Assembly: GCA_050951585.1 (NCBI GenBank)
Contig: JBMNJI010000003.1
Location: 140,483 to 204,482, forward strand
Length of the DNA stretch: 64,000 nt
Source: UBA3937 sp050951585
Lineage (GTDB): Bacteria > Bacillota > Peptococcia > DRI-13 > DTU073
Reading direction: 5' to 3'
Every line of letters begins with the position of its first letter. Positions within the stretch are counted from its first letter, which is position 1. The translations under genes were made by a program, and so were the position numbers. Of this stretch, positions 23,187 through 33,932 are shown in pieces. The notes under the pieces were generated by a model. It saw only the letters and a list, made by a program, of their open reading frames with translations. It searched no databases and had not been told where the DNA came from.

Positions 23187-26100
23187 ATGCGCCATCCGGT
23201 ACAGGTCGGAAAAAGAACCAGAGAAAGCTTTGCTGAAATCAAAGAAGTGCTCAAAATGCCCAATCTTATTGAAATTCAAACGAATTCCTACCAATGGTTT
23301 TTAAATGAGGGGATCAGGGAGATGTTTCATGACATTTCGCCTATCCAGGATTTTACCGGAAACTTAGTTCTGGAGTTTGTTGATTACAGTTTAGGCGAAC
23401 CGAAATATTCCGTTGATGAGAGCAGAGAACGGGATGTTACTTTTGCTGCTCCTTTGAAAGTAAAAGTAAGACTGATCAACAAGGAGACCGGTGAGGTAAA
23501 AGAGCAGGAAGTATTCATGGGTGATTTCCCCTTGATGACAGAGAAGGGGACCTTCATTATTAATGGTGCGGAAAGAGTAATTGTCAGTCAATTAGTTCGG
23601 TCCCCCGGGGTTTATTATTCTGAAGAAATAGATCCGAGCGGGAAAAAGATCTTCGGGGCGACGATTATCCCCAACAGAGGGGCATGGCTGGAGTTTGAGA
23701 CTGATGTCAACGAAAATGTTTTTGTCCGTGTGGATAGAACCCGTAAGTTACTCGTGACTGTTTTGCTGCGCGCCTTGGGCTATGGCAGCAACGGACAAAT
23801 TGCGGAGTTATTCCGCGATGATGAACGTATTCGTTTGACCTTGGAAAGAGACCATACGGAATCAGAGGAAGAAGCGTTAGTCGAAATCTACAAAAGGCTG
23901 CGACCCGGTGAACCGCCGACGGTTGACAGTGCCAGATCTTTGCTTCAGTCTTTATTCTTTGATCCCAAAAGATATGACCTTGCTCACGTAGGGAGATATA
24001 AGCTAAACAAAAAATTAAAGCTGGAAGTATCTCCGGAGATTAGATATTTAACCAAAGAAGATATCGTGGCGACGATCAATGGGTTAATTCAATTAATGCA
24101 AGGCAATGGAAAAGCTGATGACATTGATCATTTGGGCAATCGTCGTCTGCGTTCGGTTGGCGAGTTATTGCAGAATCAGTTTCGAATCGGTTTATCACGG
24201 ATGGAGAGAGTGGTCAGAGAAAGAATGACCATTCAGGATGTTGATGTTATTACACCGCAGGTCTTAATTAACATTCGCCCGGTTGTGGCTGCGATCAAAG
24301 AGTTTTTTGGCTCCAGCCAGTTATCTCAGTTCATGGATCAGACCAATCCTCTGGCCGAACTAACTCATAAGAGAAGGTTGAGCGCTTTGGGACCCGGTGG
24401 TTTGTCAAGAGAAAGAGCCGGGTTTGAGGTCCGCGATGTTCACTATTCTCACTATGGCAGAATGTGCCCGATTGAGACTCCTGAAGGACCAAACATCGGA
24501 TTGATTGGTTCTTTGAGTTCGTATGCGCGGGTTAATGAATACGGTTTTATTGAAACTCCCTATCGTAAAGTAGACAAGGAGGCCGGCAGGGTAACGGATG
24601 AGATTGTCTACATGTCAGCGGATGAAGAGGATAATTATGTTATTGCTCAGGCCAATGCGCCATTAGATGAAAATGATTATTTTGTGAATCCCAAAGTTAA
24701 TGTGCGTTATGCCGATGAGATTTTAGAGGTTCCGATTTCCCAAGTGGATTATATGGATGTATCGCCTAAACAGGTTGTTTCTATTGCTACAGCTATGATT
24801 CCCTTTTTGGAACATGATGATGCAAACCGGGCCTTAATGGGTGCCAACATGCAACGTCAGGCTGTACCGCTCTTAAGGGCAGATGCACCTTACGTCGGAA
24901 CCGGCGAAGAGTATAAAGCGGCCAAGGATTCGGGCGTGGTGGTTATTTCCCGTAACGCAGGCGTCGTTGAACGCGTTACCGCCAGCGAGATTCTCATTAA
25001 GACGGATGAAGGTTTAATTGATCGATATAAATTAATCAAATTTGCCCGTTCCAATCAGGGGACCTGTATTAATCAGAAGCCGATTGTCCAAAGAGGGGAG
25101 AGGGTCGAAAAAGACCAGATTATTGCCGATGGGCCCTCCACTGATCAAGGAGAACTGGCTTTAGGAAGAAATGTCTTGGTCGCGTTTATGACCTGGGAAG
25201 GGTACAATTACGAGGACGCGATCTTAATCAGCAAAAAGCTGGTCAAAGAGGACTATTTTACCTCCATCCATATTGAAGAATATGAATGCGATTCCCGGGA
25301 TACTAAATTGGGCCCGGAAGAAATCACCCGCGATATTCCTAATGTGGGCGAAGATGTCCTGAAAGACCTGGATGAGAATGGGATCATCAGAATCGGGGCT
25401 GAAGTACGGCCGGGAGATATTCTGGTCGGCAAGGTTACGCCAAAGGGTGAAACCGAGCTGACGGCCGAAGAACGTTTATTGCGGGCTATTTTTGGTGAAA
25501 AAGCCCGGGAGGTAAGAGATACATCATTAAGAGTGCCGCACGGTGAGGCGGGGAAAATTGTTGATGTCAAAATATTTACCAGAGAAAACGGTGACGAATT
25601 GTCTCCGGGGGTTAACCAGATTGTCCGCGTCTATATTGCCCAGAAAAGAAAAATATCCGAGGGTGACAAAATGGCCGGACGTCACGGAAACAAGGGTGTT
25701 ATTTCGCGCATCTTGCCGGAAGCGGATATGCCTTTCCTGCCGGATGGGACTCCCATCGAAATCATCTTAAATCCTTTGGGCGTGCCTTCGCGTATGAATA
25801 TCGGGCAGGTGCTGGAGACACATTTGGGCTGGGCTGCCAGAACTCTTGGTTTTCGTGTGGCCACTCCTGTTTTTGACGGTGCTACCGAACAGGATATTGA
25901 GGAAATATTGCAGGAAGCGGGCTTGCCGCCTACGGGGAAAACAGTTCTTTGTGACGGGAGAACGGGACAACCGTTTGACCAGCAGATTACTGTCGGCAAT
26001 ATGTATGTATTAAAGCTCGCCCATTTAGTTGATGATAAAATCCATGCTCGTTCCACGGGACCATATTCGTTGGTCACCCAGCAGCCCCTTGGCGGTAAAG

Positions 26101-26612
26101 CGCAATTTGGCGGACAACGCTTTGGCGAAATGGAAGTATGGGCGCTGGAGGCTTATGGCGCATCGTATACGTTACAAGAGATTCTGACGGTCAAATCAGA
26201 TGATATTGTTGGACGTGTGAAGACGTACGAAGCGATTGTCAAGGGAGAAAACGTTCCCGAGCCTGGTGTGCCTGAGTCATTTAAGGTGCTGATCAAAGAG
26301 CTACAGAGCCTGGGCTTGGATATCAAGGTGCTCTCCGAAAATGATGAGGAAATCGAGATTCGCGAAAACGATGAGGATATTAGCGAAACCGCGAAGGAAC
26401 TGGAGCTGGATATTCATTCTGCGGAGAACCTGGATAAGAATGAGTCTGAAGATCCCGATGAGGAATCAGACGAACAGAGCGAAGACTTTATCGAGTATGA
26501 CGGGGACCTGGACGATCAAGAAATATTCCGTGATCAGGAGTTGTCGGATGGAGTAGATGGTGTTGAGGATATTGAGGATGCTGAGGATGTTGAAGATCCG
26601 GATGAAAAGTAG
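23187..26612 (+). CDS. rpoB: DNA-directed RNA polymerase subunit beta
   Basis: This 1141-residue beta subunit starts MRHPVQVGKRTRESF. The rifampicin-region motif FFGSSQLSQFMDQTNPL, then THKRRLSALGPGGLSRERA, is intact, as is the C-terminal GGKAQFGGQRFGEMEVWALEA. The last 90 residues or so form a very acidic tail rich in D/E (for example EDIEDAEDVEDPDEK). ATG 23187 is preferred over GTG 23175. Confidence 0.98.
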   Translation: MRHPVQVGKRTRESFAEIKEVLKMPNLIEIQTNSYQWFLNEGIREMFHDISPIQDFTGNLVLEFVDYSLGEPKYSVDESRERDVTFAAPLKVKVRLINKETGEVKEQEVFMGDFPLMTEKGTFIINGAERVIVSQLVRSPGVYYSEEIDPSGKKIFGATIIPNRGAWLEFETDVNENVFVRVDRTRKLLVTVLLRALGYGSNGQIAELFRDDERIRLTLERDHTESEEEALVEIYKRLRPGEPPTVDSARSLLQSLFFDPKRYDLAHVGRYKLNKKLKLEVSPEIRYLTKEDIVATINGLIQLMQGNGKADDIDHLGNRRLRSVGELLQNQFRIGLSRMERVVRERMTIQDVDVITPQVLINIRPVVAAIKEFFGSSQLSQFMDQTNPLAELTHKRRLSALGPGGLSRERAGFEVRDVHYSHYGRMCPIETPEGPNIGLIGSLSSYARVNEYGFIETPYRKVDKEAGRVTDEIVYMSADEEDNYVIAQANAPLDENDYFVNPKVNVRYADEILEVPISQVDYMDVSPKQVVSIATAMIPFLEHDDANRALMGANMQRQAVPLLRADAPYVGTGEEYKAAKDSGVVVISRNAGVVERVTASEILIKTDEGLIDRYKLIKFARSNQGTCINQKPIVQRGERVEKDQIIADGPSTDQGELALGRNVLVAFMTWEGYNYEDAILISKKLVKEDYFTSIHIEEYECDSRDTKLGPEEITRDIPNVGEDVLKDLDENGIIRIGAEVRPGDILVGKVTPKGETELTAEERLLRAIFGEKAREVRDTSLRVPHGEAGKIVDVKIFTRENGDELSPGVNQIVRVYIAQKRKISEGDKMAGRHGNKGVISRILPEADMPFLPDGTPIEIILNPLGVPSRMNIGQVLETHLGWAARTLGFRVATPVFDGATEQDIEEILQEAGLPPTGKTVLCDGRTGQPFDQQITVGNMYVLKLAHLVDDKIHARSTGPYSLVTQQPLGGKAQFGGQRFGEMEVWALEAYGASYTLQEILTVKSDDIVGRVKTYEAIVKGENVPEPGVPESFKVLIKELQSLGLDIKVLSENDEEIEIRENDEDISETAKELELDIHSAENLDKNESEDPDEESDEQSEDFIEYDGDLDDQEIFRDQELSDGVDGVEDIEDAEDVEDPDEK

Positions 26613-26683
26613 AATGCGGTTGCTCTTGATTAGGACGGTTGCGTAATTAGTTCTAAAATATTACGGAGAAGGGAGAGAACCCC

Positions 26684-29600
26684 TTGTTAGATGTAAATAA
26701 TTTTGACAGGATGAGAATTGGTTTAGCTTCTCCTGAGCAGATTCGTGCTTGGTCAAGCGGTGAGGTAAAAAAACCGGAAACGATCAATTATCGGACCTTA
26801 AAACCTGAGCGCGAGGGCCTTTTCTGTGAAAAGATTTTTGGTCCTACTCGTGACTGGGAGTGTCATTGCGGAAAATACAAAAGGGTTCGGTATAAAGGGA
26901 TTGTCTGCGATCGTTGCGGCGTTGAGGTTACAAAATCAAAGGTGCGTCGGGAAAGACTCGGGCATATTGAATTGGCCGCTCCATGTTCACATATTTGGTA
27001 TTTTAAAGGGATACCCAGCCGAATGGGGTTAATTTTGGATATTTCTCCTCGTTCCTTGGAAAAAGTCTTATATTTTGTGTCTTACATTGTGACAGACCCT
27101 GGAGATACTCCCTTAATGAAGAAGCAACTACTCACCGAGTCTGAATACCGGGAGAAAAAGGAGAAGTACGGGAATAGATTTCAGGCCGGCATGGGGGCTG
27201 AAGCGATTAAAGTTTTACTCGAGGAAATGGACCTGGACGAGATGGACGCGGAGCTTAGGACGGAGTTGCGCGAGGCGACCGGTCAACGTAAAATCCGGGC
27301 CATCAGGAGGCTGGAGGTAGTAGAGGCCTTCAAGCTTTCCGGTAATCGTCCCGAATGGATGATCATGGATGTTGTTCCGGTTATCCCCCCGGAGTTGAGA
27401 CCAATGGTGCAGCTGGACGGCGGCCGGTTTGCGACTTCGGATCTTAATGACCTGTACAGAAGAGTAATTAATCGCAACAATCGATTAAAGAGACTTTTGG
27501 ATTTAGGGGCTCCTGATATCATTGTCCGTAACGAAAAAAGGATGTTGCAGGAAGCAGTTGATGCTTTAATTGATAACGGCCGGCGCGGGCGCCCTGTTAC
27601 CGGGCCCGGCAATCGTCCGCTGAAGTCTTTGAGTGATATGCTGAAAGGTAAACAGGGACGGTTCCGGCAAAACCTCTTAGGGAAACGTGTGGACTATTCC
27701 GGACGTTCGGTCATCGTGGTCGGGCCATCCTTGAAACTACATGAATGTGGTTTGCCGCGCGAAATGGCTTTGGAATTATTTAAGCCTTTCGTCATGAAAA
27801 AGTTAGTGGAGAATAATTTTGCGCATAATATCAAAAGTGCCAAGCGCATGGTGGAAAGAATGCGCAATGAAGTCTGGGATGTCCTGGAGGAAGTCATCCA
27901 GGAGCATCCGGTGCTCTTAAACAGAGCGCCGACCCTGCACCGTTTAGGGATTCAGGCCTTTGAACCGGTTTTGGTCGAAGGCCGGGCACTCCAGATCCAT
28001 CCCTTGGTATGTACTGCTTATAACGCGGACTTTGACGGGGATCAGATGGCTGTCCATGTGCCTCTTTCAGCTGAAGCACAGGCAGAAGCCCGTTTATTAA
28101 TGCTTTCCACGAATAATATTCTTAATCCCAAAGACGGCAGACCTGTTGTGACACCAACGCAGGATATGGTTTTGGGCTCCTACTATCTGACCGTGGCTAA
28201 GCCTCTGACCCGGGAAAAGATGCGCATTTTCTGCAGTGAAGAAGAGGCTGTATATGCTTATCATTGCGGAGAAGTTACGCTCCATGAACCGGTGAAGGTA
28301 AGAAAAGACGGCAAGTTGCTGGAGACAACTACCGGCAGACTGATTTTTAATCAGGCCATCCCGTCGGAATTAGGTTATTACAATGATGTAATCGGGAAAA
28401 AGCAATTAGGGCAGATTGTCGCCAAATGTTTTTATACTTTAGGCAATGAAGCAACTGCCAGTATGCTGGATGAAATAAAAAGACTTGGCTTTACTTTCTC
28501 GACCAGAGCGGGTATTACCATTGGGGTTACGGATATTGAAATACCGGAGAAGAAGAGGGAGATCTTATTAGAAGCCGAAAATCAGGTCGAAACCACAGAG
28601 AATCAATTTAGACGCGGCTTGATTACGGAGGAGGAACGGTATCAGTTAGTCATCGGAGTTTGGAATAAAGCGACCGATGATGTTACCAATGCCTTGCTGG
28701 AGAGTCTTGATCACTTTAATCCGGTCTATATGATGGCCAATTCCGGTGCCCGCGGTAATATTCAGCAGATCAGGCAATTGGCCGGAATGCGTGGCTTGAT
28801 GGCGGATCCCTCCGGGCGTACCATTGAGTTGCCGATTAAGTCTAATTTCCGTGAAGGACTGGCTGTCCTGGAATACTTTATTTCAACCCATGGTGCTCGT
28901 AAAGGTTTGGCCGATACGGCTCTAAGGACTGCTGACTCCGGATATTTGACCCGTCGTCTGGTTGACGTTGCCCAGGATGTGATTGTCCGTGAAGATGATT
29001 GCGGGACGAATGCCGGAATTTATGTCAGCGAAATAAAAGATGGCAATGAGGCGATTGAGTCTTTTGTGGAAAGAATTATCGGCCGCTATACCATGGAGGA
29101 TGTACTGCATCCCGAAACAGGAGAAGTGATTGTATCCGCGCAAACAGAGATTACTGAGAAGCAGGCCAACGAGATTATTGAGGCGGGGATCAAAAAGCTC
29201 TATATTCGTTCTGTTCTTAGCTGTAAAACCCGTTACGGGGTGTGCCGGAAATGTTATGGCCGTAATCTTGCCACGGGCAGAATGGTCGAGATTGGGGAAG
29301 CAGTCGGCATTATTGCCGCACAGTCCATTGGTGAACCCGGAACTCAGTTGACGATGAGAACATTCCATACCGGTGGCGTCGCCGGTGATGACATCACCCA
29401 GGGTCTGCCTCGCGTTGAAGAGTTGTTTGAGGCCAGAAAGCCCAGAGGGCAGGCGATTATTACCGAAGTTGACGGTATCGTGAAGATTAACGATCAAAAA
29501 GGACGCAAGGAGATTGAAATTCTGCGCTCTGATGATGAGAAGTATATTTATCAGATACCTTTTGGTTCGCGCGTAAAAGTTAAAGACGGCCAGGAGGTTG

Positions 29601-30265
29601 AAGCGGGAGATGAATTAACCGAAGGCTCCATCAATCCTCATGATCTCCTGAAAATCAAAGGACTAAAAGGTGTTCAGGCTTATTTATTACGTGAGGTGCA
29701 GCGGGTTTACCGATTACAAGGTGTGGATATTAACGACAAGCACATTGAGGTTATGATCCGGCAGATCTTAAGGAAGGTCAAAGTGGAAGATCCGGGGGAT
29801 ACCCGGTTGTTACCAGGCGGGATTATTGACATCTTCGAGTTTGAGGAAGAAAATGCGATGGTCTTTGCCGAAGGCGGAGAGCCGGCGACAGCTAAGCCTG
29901 TCTTGTTAGGTATTACCAAGGCCTCCCTGGCCACTGATTCATTCCTGTCGGCCGCTTCATTCCAGGAAACCACCCGTGTTCTGACGGAGGCAGCCATCAA
30001 GGGGAAAGTAGATCCACTCCTCGGGCTGAAGGAAAACGTCATTATTGGCAAACTAATCCCTGCAGGGACGGGGATGTCGCGCTATCGTAATATTAAGATT
30101 GATTTGTTAGCATCTGAAACGGCGCTTGATTCTGAGATGGTTCAGGAAGAAGCTGCGGACGAAAATTACAGCGAAGAAAGGGTAAGTGAGACAGAGTTTT
30201 CTACTGAGACTTCTGCTGGGACTTTTGCAGAGGCTTCCGCAGAGCTGGCCCCTGATGAGGAATAA
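26684..30265 (+). CDS. rpoC: DNA-directed RNA polymerase subunit beta'
   Basis: This 1193-residue beta' subunit starts at TTG 26684 behind GAAGGGAGAG. It has the N-terminal zinc ribbon (CHCGKYKRVRYKG then CDRCG, about 60-80), the catalytic NADFDGDQ (447-454), the second zinc site (CKTRYGVCRKCYG, about 849-861) and the bridge/trigger region. The C-terminal 40 residues are an acidic, Ser/Thr-rich tail. It forms a two-gene unit with rpoB. Confidence 0.98.
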   Translation: MLDVNNFDRMRIGLASPEQIRAWSSGEVKKPETINYRTLKPEREGLFCEKIFGPTRDWECHCGKYKRVRYKGIVCDRCGVEVTKSKVRRERLGHIELAAPCSHIWYFKGIPSRMGLILDISPRSLEKVLYFVSYIVTDPGDTPLMKKQLLTESEYREKKEKYGNRFQAGMGAEAIKVLLEEMDLDEMDAELRTELREATGQRKIRAIRRLEVVEAFKLSGNRPEWMIMDVVPVIPPELRPMVQLDGGRFATSDLNDLYRRVINRNNRLKRLLDLGAPDIIVRNEKRMLQEAVDALIDNGRRGRPVTGPGNRPLKSLSDMLKGKQGRFRQNLLGKRVDYSGRSVIVVGPSLKLHECGLPREMALELFKPFVMKKLVENNFAHNIKSAKRMVERMRNEVWDVLEEVIQEHPVLLNRAPTLHRLGIQAFEPVLVEGRALQIHPLVCTAYNADFDGDQMAVHVPLSAEAQAEARLLMLSTNNILNPKDGRPVVTPTQDMVLGSYYLTVAKPLTREKMRIFCSEEEAVYAYHCGEVTLHEPVKVRKDGKLLETTTGRLIFNQAIPSELGYYNDVIGKKQLGQIVAKCFYTLGNEATASMLDEIKRLGFTFSTRAGITIGVTDIEIPEKKREILLEAENQVETTENQFRRGLITEEERYQLVIGVWNKATDDVTNALLESLDHFNPVYMMANSGARGNIQQIRQLAGMRGLMADPSGRTIELPIKSNFREGLAVLEYFISTHGARKGLADTALRTADSGYLTRRLVDVAQDVIVREDDCGTNAGIYVSEIKDGNEAIESFVERIIGRYTMEDVLHPETGEVIVSAQTEITEKQANEIIEAGIKKLYIRSVLSCKTRYGVCRKCYGRNLATGRMVEIGEAVGIIAAQSIGEPGTQLTMRTFHTGGVAGDDITQGLPRVEELFEARKPRGQAIITEVDGIVKINDQKGRKEIEILRSDDEKYIYQIPFGSRVKVKDGQEVEAGDELTEGSINPHDLLKIKGLKGVQAYLLREVQRVYRLQGVDINDKHIEVMIRQILRKVKVEDPGDTRLLPGGIIDIFEFEEENAMVFAEGGEPATAKPVLLGITKASLATDSFLSAASFQETTRVLTEAAIKGKVDPLLGLKENVIIGKLIPAGTGMSRYRNIKIDLLASETALDSEMVQEEAADENYSEERVSETEFSTETSAGTFAEASAELAPDEE

Positions 30266-30341
30266 CATGATGTATCCGGGAAGAGGATAAAAAGAGCATG
30301 TAAAGTATGCAGAAAAAAATATCCTGTGAAAAAAGATATCC

Positions 30342-30371
30342 TTGACAGCATAGGGCTGACAGTGATAAAAT
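30342..30371 (+). promoter_or_regulatory. Putative internal promoter before the L7Ae-like gene
   Basis: TTGACA (30342-30347) is followed by TAAAAT (30366-30371) at 18 bp, or GATAAA at 16 bp. Confidence 0.5.
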
Positions 30372-30416
30372 ACTCCAGTGTGCATATTTTCGAGATCTGT
30401 AAAGGAGGGAATCCTC

Positions 30417-30665
30417 ATGCACAGACTTAAAGATGCAGAAGAAAAAGTGGTGGGCTATAAGCAATCACTTAAGACCGTGGAAAAGGGTCGAGCGCAGTTG
30501 GTGTTTCTAGCGAAAAACGCGCCGGAAAATCTTCGTGTGTCTATTCTTGAAATATGCTTGGATCGAGGGGTTCCCGTTGTTGAAGCAGATTCAATGGCGG
30601 AGTTAGGAAAAAGCTGCGGGATTCAGGTCGAAGCCTCTGTTGCGGCAGTTTTAGCCCCGAAGTGA
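30417..30665 (+). CDS. L7Ae/L30e-like ribosomal protein (YbxF type)
   Basis: This 82-residue protein has the L7Ae fold signature (VFLAKNAPENLR, then GVPVV). Bacillus YbxF, in the same place between rpoC and rpsL, binds kink-turn RNA. The start at 30417 follows AAAGGAGGG. The function in the cell is not settled. Confidence 0.9.
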   Translation: MHRLKDAEEKVVGYKQSLKTVEKGRAQLVFLAKNAPENLRVSILEICLDRGVPVVEADSMAELGKSCGIQVEASVAAVLAPK

Positions 30666-30745
30666 TCTTAGTCTGGTATTCCAAAATGAATGATCTTAGT
30701 TTTCATTGAGTAATTCGATGACAGCTTGGGAAGGAGGTGGGTTAC

Positions 30746-31132
30746 ATGCCAACCATTAGCCAACTCGTTAAAAAAGGAAGAACAAAGGTTGAAAAAAAAT
30801 CAACGGCTCCAGCTTTAAAAGAATGTCCTCAAAAACGGGGCGTTTGCACCAGAGTTTATACGACGACACCGAAAAAGCCTAATTCCGCTTTGCGGAAAGT
30901 AGCCAGGGTCAGATTGACAAACACTATTGAGGTAACTGCTTATATCCCGGGTATTGGTCATAACCTTCAAGAACACTCCGTGGTTTTAGTTCGCGGAGGA
31001 AGAGTAAAAGACTTACCTGGTGTTAGATATCATATCGTTAGAGGAGCACTGGACACGGCCGGTGTGCAAAAGAGAAATCAGGGCCGTTCCAAGTATGGAG
31101 CGAAGAAACCAAAGGCCGCTGCCGCTAAATAA
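30746..31132 (+). CDS. rpsL: 30S ribosomal protein S12
   Basis: This 128-residue decoding-centre protein has TTPKKPNSALRKVARV (about residues 40-55) and RGGRVKDLPGVRYH, with the lysines linked to streptomycin sensitivity in place. AAGGAGGTGG supports ATG 30746. First gene of the str operon. Confidence 0.97.
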   Translation: MPTISQLVKKGRTKVEKKSTAPALKECPQKRGVCTRVYTTTPKKPNSALRKVARVRLTNTIEVTAYIPGIGHNLQEHSVVLVRGGRVKDLPGVRYHIVRGALDTAGVQKRNQGRSKYGAKKPKAAAAK

Positions 31133-31231
31133 GTATGGATCAGCTAAATAAGGTTAGCGTTACTATTAGCGGCGTTGCGGTAAGCCCGTATAACATTGAA
31201 CAAACCTCATGCGAAAAAGGGGGGGAAGAAG

Positions 31232-31702
31232 ATGCCTAGAAAAGGTAGTGTACCTAAACGTGAAGTGTTACCTGATCCGATTTACGGCTCCAAGTTAATC
31301 ACGAAGATTATCAACAAAGTGATGTATGATGGAAAAAGAGGAGTCGCGGAGAAGAATTTTTATGATGCTTTAAAATTAGTAGAAGAAAAAACCGGTAAGG
31401 ATGGCATGGAAGTATTAGAGCAGGCCTTAAAGAATATTATGCCTGTACTGGAGGTTAAGGCACGTCGTGTTGGTGGTGCTAACTATCAGGTTCCGGTTGA
31501 AGTTCGTCCGGATCGGAAAGAAGCTTTGGGAATCAGATGGCTGGTGACATTTGCACGTAAACGTGGAGAAAGAACCTTTGAGGAAAAAATTGCTGCGGAA
31601 ATTTTAGATGCGTATAATAATACCGGCGGTGCCGTAAAGAAAAAAGAAGATACGCATAAAATGGCGGAAGCGAATAAAGCTTTTGCGCATTATCGCTGGT
31701 AA
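31232..31702 (+). CDS. rpsG: 30S ribosomal protein S7
   Basis: This 156-residue protein has the conserved MPRKGSVPKREVLPDP start and the GGANYQVPVEV motif. It nucleates the 3' domain of 16S rRNA. A purine-rich GGGGGGAAGAAG precedes the ATG at 31232. It lies between rpsL and fusA. Confidence 0.97.
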   Translation: MPRKGSVPKREVLPDPIYGSKLITKIINKVMYDGKRGVAEKNFYDALKLVEEKTGKDGMEVLEQALKNIMPVLEVKARRVGGANYQVPVEVRPDRKEALGIRWLVTFARKRGERTFEEKIAAEILDAYNNTGGAVKKKEDTHKMAEANKAFAHYRW

Positions 31703-31757
31703 AGGCAGCAACACAAAACAACAGACGGCCATTCAGCCTTAGGAAGGGGGTTACGAA

Positions 31758-33836
31758 ATGGCAAGGCAATTTCCACTTAATAAGATTAGAAATATTGGAA
31801 TCATGGCGCATATCGATGCCGGAAAAACAACTACAACGGAAAGAATCCTCTTTTATACTGGCCGCGTTCACAAGCTTGGTGAAACCCATGATGGTGCTGC
31901 CACCATGGATTGGATGGTTCAAGAACAAGAAAGAGGTATTACAATTACATCAGCAGCTACTACTTGCCAATGGAATGGGGTAAATATAAATATTATAGAC
32001 ACGCCTGGGCACGTTGATTTTACAGTCGAGGTGGAACGCTCGTTGCGTGTCTTGGATGGTGCCGTAGCAGTATTCTGTTCAGTGGGCGGGGTAGAACCGC
32101 AATCGGAAACTGTATGGCGTCAAGCTGATAAGTACGGGGTTCCGCGGATTGCCTATATTAACAAGATGGACCGCGTTGGTGCTGATTTTCTGCGGGGAGT
32201 AAACATGATCAAAGAAAGACTCGGCGCTAATCCTGTACCGATTCAATTGCCGATAGGTTCGGAGGAAAGGTTTTCAGGCATAATTGATTTAGTTAAAATG
32301 AATGCTCATATTTATCTTGATGAGCTTGGCACAAAAAGTGAAGATACAGCAATTCCTGAAGACATGCAAAGTATGGCTGAAGAATATCGGGAAAAGATGC
32401 TCGAAGCAATTGCGGAAACGGATGAAGAACTACTGACTAAATACCTGGAGGGTGAGGAAATCACCGAAGAGGAAATCAATCACGCGTTACGCAAAGCAAC
32501 CATCAATGTACAGTTAATTCCCGTTGTCTGCGGTTCTTCTTTCAAGAATAAAGGTATTCAGCTGTTACTGGATGCGGTGGTCAATTATCTTCCGTCACCC
32601 CTGGATATTCCTGCAATTAGAGGGGTGCATCCGGAAACAGGCAATGAGGAAGAAAGACACGCCAGTGATGATGAACCGTTTTCAGCTTTGGCGTTCAAGA
32701 TAATGGCAGATCCTTATGTAGGTAAGCTGGCCTTTTTCCGGGTTTATTCCGGCGTATTAAAAGCAGGTTCGTATGTTTATAACTCTACTACACAGAAGAG
32801 AGAAAGAGTTGGTCGGCTCCTGAAGATGCATGCTAATCACCGGGAAGAAGTTGATGAGGTCTATGCTGGTGACATTGCAGCGGCAGTCGGCTTGAAAGAG
32901 GTTTCCACAGGGGACAGTCTTAGCGATGAGAATAATGTAATCATCCTTGAGTCAATGGAATTCCCTGAGCCCGTTATTGATGTGGCGATTGAACCAAAAA
33001 CGAAGGCCGATCAGGACAAAATGGGCGTGGCGTTATCCCGCCTGGCTGAAGAAGATCCTACCTTCAGAATGCATACGGATAACGATACAGGGCAGACGAT
33101 TATTTCGGGGATGGGCGAACTACATCTGGAAATAATAGTTGACCGTTTATTAAGAGAGTTTAAAGTAAACGCTAACGTGGGACGACCTCAGGTTGCCTAT
33201 AAAGAAACAATTACCGCCAGCACAAAGGCTGAGGGAAAATTCATCAGGCAATCCGGCGGACGCGGACAATACGGTCATTGTATGATCGAATTGGAACCGG
33301 TGGAACAAGGACAAGGTTACGAGTTTATCAATAAGATCGTGGGAGGAGCAATTCCGAAAGAGTATATCCCCGCAATCGACGCCGGTATTCGGGAAGCGAT
33401 GGAGAATGGTGTGCTTGCCGGTTATCCGATGCTTGATGTGAAGGTTACTCTCTATGATGGCTCTTTCCATGAAGTAGACTCTTCTGAAATGGCCTTTAAA
33501 ATTGCCGGATCCATGGCTTTGAAGGATGGGGCGGCCAAAGCTAAGCCGGCACTACTTGAACCGGTGATGAAAGTAGAGGTTGTTGTACCGGAAGAATATA
33601 TGGGCGATGTGATTGGAGATATTAACAGCCGTCGTGGTAAGATCGAAGGAATGGAACCGCGCAGCAATATGCAGGTGATCAGAGGATTTGTTCCGTTAGC
33701 GCAAATGTTTGGTTATGCGACTGATCTGCGCTCCAAAACGCAAGGCCGCGGGACCTATGTGATGCAGTTTTCTCATTACGAAGAAACACCGAAGAATATC
33801 GCCGAAGAGATTATTGCTAAACGGCAGGGAAAATAA
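31758..33836 (+). CDS. fusA: Elongation factor G
   Basis: This 692-residue GTPase drives translocation. G1 AHIDAGKTTTTERI (about residues 16-29), G3 DTPGHVDF and G4 NKMDR are present, with domains II-V in the usual order and RGQYGHC in domain IV. The length is normal. It is followed by tuf2 after 96 bp. Confidence 0.98.
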   Translation: MARQFPLNKIRNIGIMAHIDAGKTTTTERILFYTGRVHKLGETHDGAATMDWMVQEQERGITITSAATTCQWNGVNINIIDTPGHVDFTVEVERSLRVLDGAVAVFCSVGGVEPQSETVWRQADKYGVPRIAYINKMDRVGADFLRGVNMIKERLGANPVPIQLPIGSEERFSGIIDLVKMNAHIYLDELGTKSEDTAIPEDMQSMAEEYREKMLEAIAETDEELLTKYLEGEEITEEEINHALRKATINVQLIPVVCGSSFKNKGIQLLLDAVVNYLPSPLDIPAIRGVHPETGNEEERHASDDEPFSALAFKIMADPYVGKLAFFRVYSGVLKAGSYVYNSTTQKRERVGRLLKMHANHREEVDEVYAGDIAAAVGLKEVSTGDSLSDENNVIILESMEFPEPVIDVAIEPKTKADQDKMGVALSRLAEEDPTFRMHTDNDTGQTIISGMGELHLEIIVDRLLREFKVNANVGRPQVAYKETITASTKAEGKFIRQSGGRGQYGHCMIELEPVEQGQGYEFINKIVGGAIPKEYIPAIDAGIREAMENGVLAGYPMLDVKVTLYDGSFHEVDSSEMAFKIAGSMALKDGAAKAKPALLEPVMKVEVVVPEEYMGDVIGDINSRRGKIEGMEPRSNMQVIRGFVPLAQMFGYATDLRSKTQGRGTYVMQFSHYEETPKNIAEEIIAKRQGK

Positions 33837-33932
33837 ACAAAGGCACAGTGCCCGAGCATTGTTAAAAAAGGTTAATATGTAAAAATATTAAAGTAATAAG
33901 AAGGATGTTTTTAAAGGAGGAAAGGATTACAG

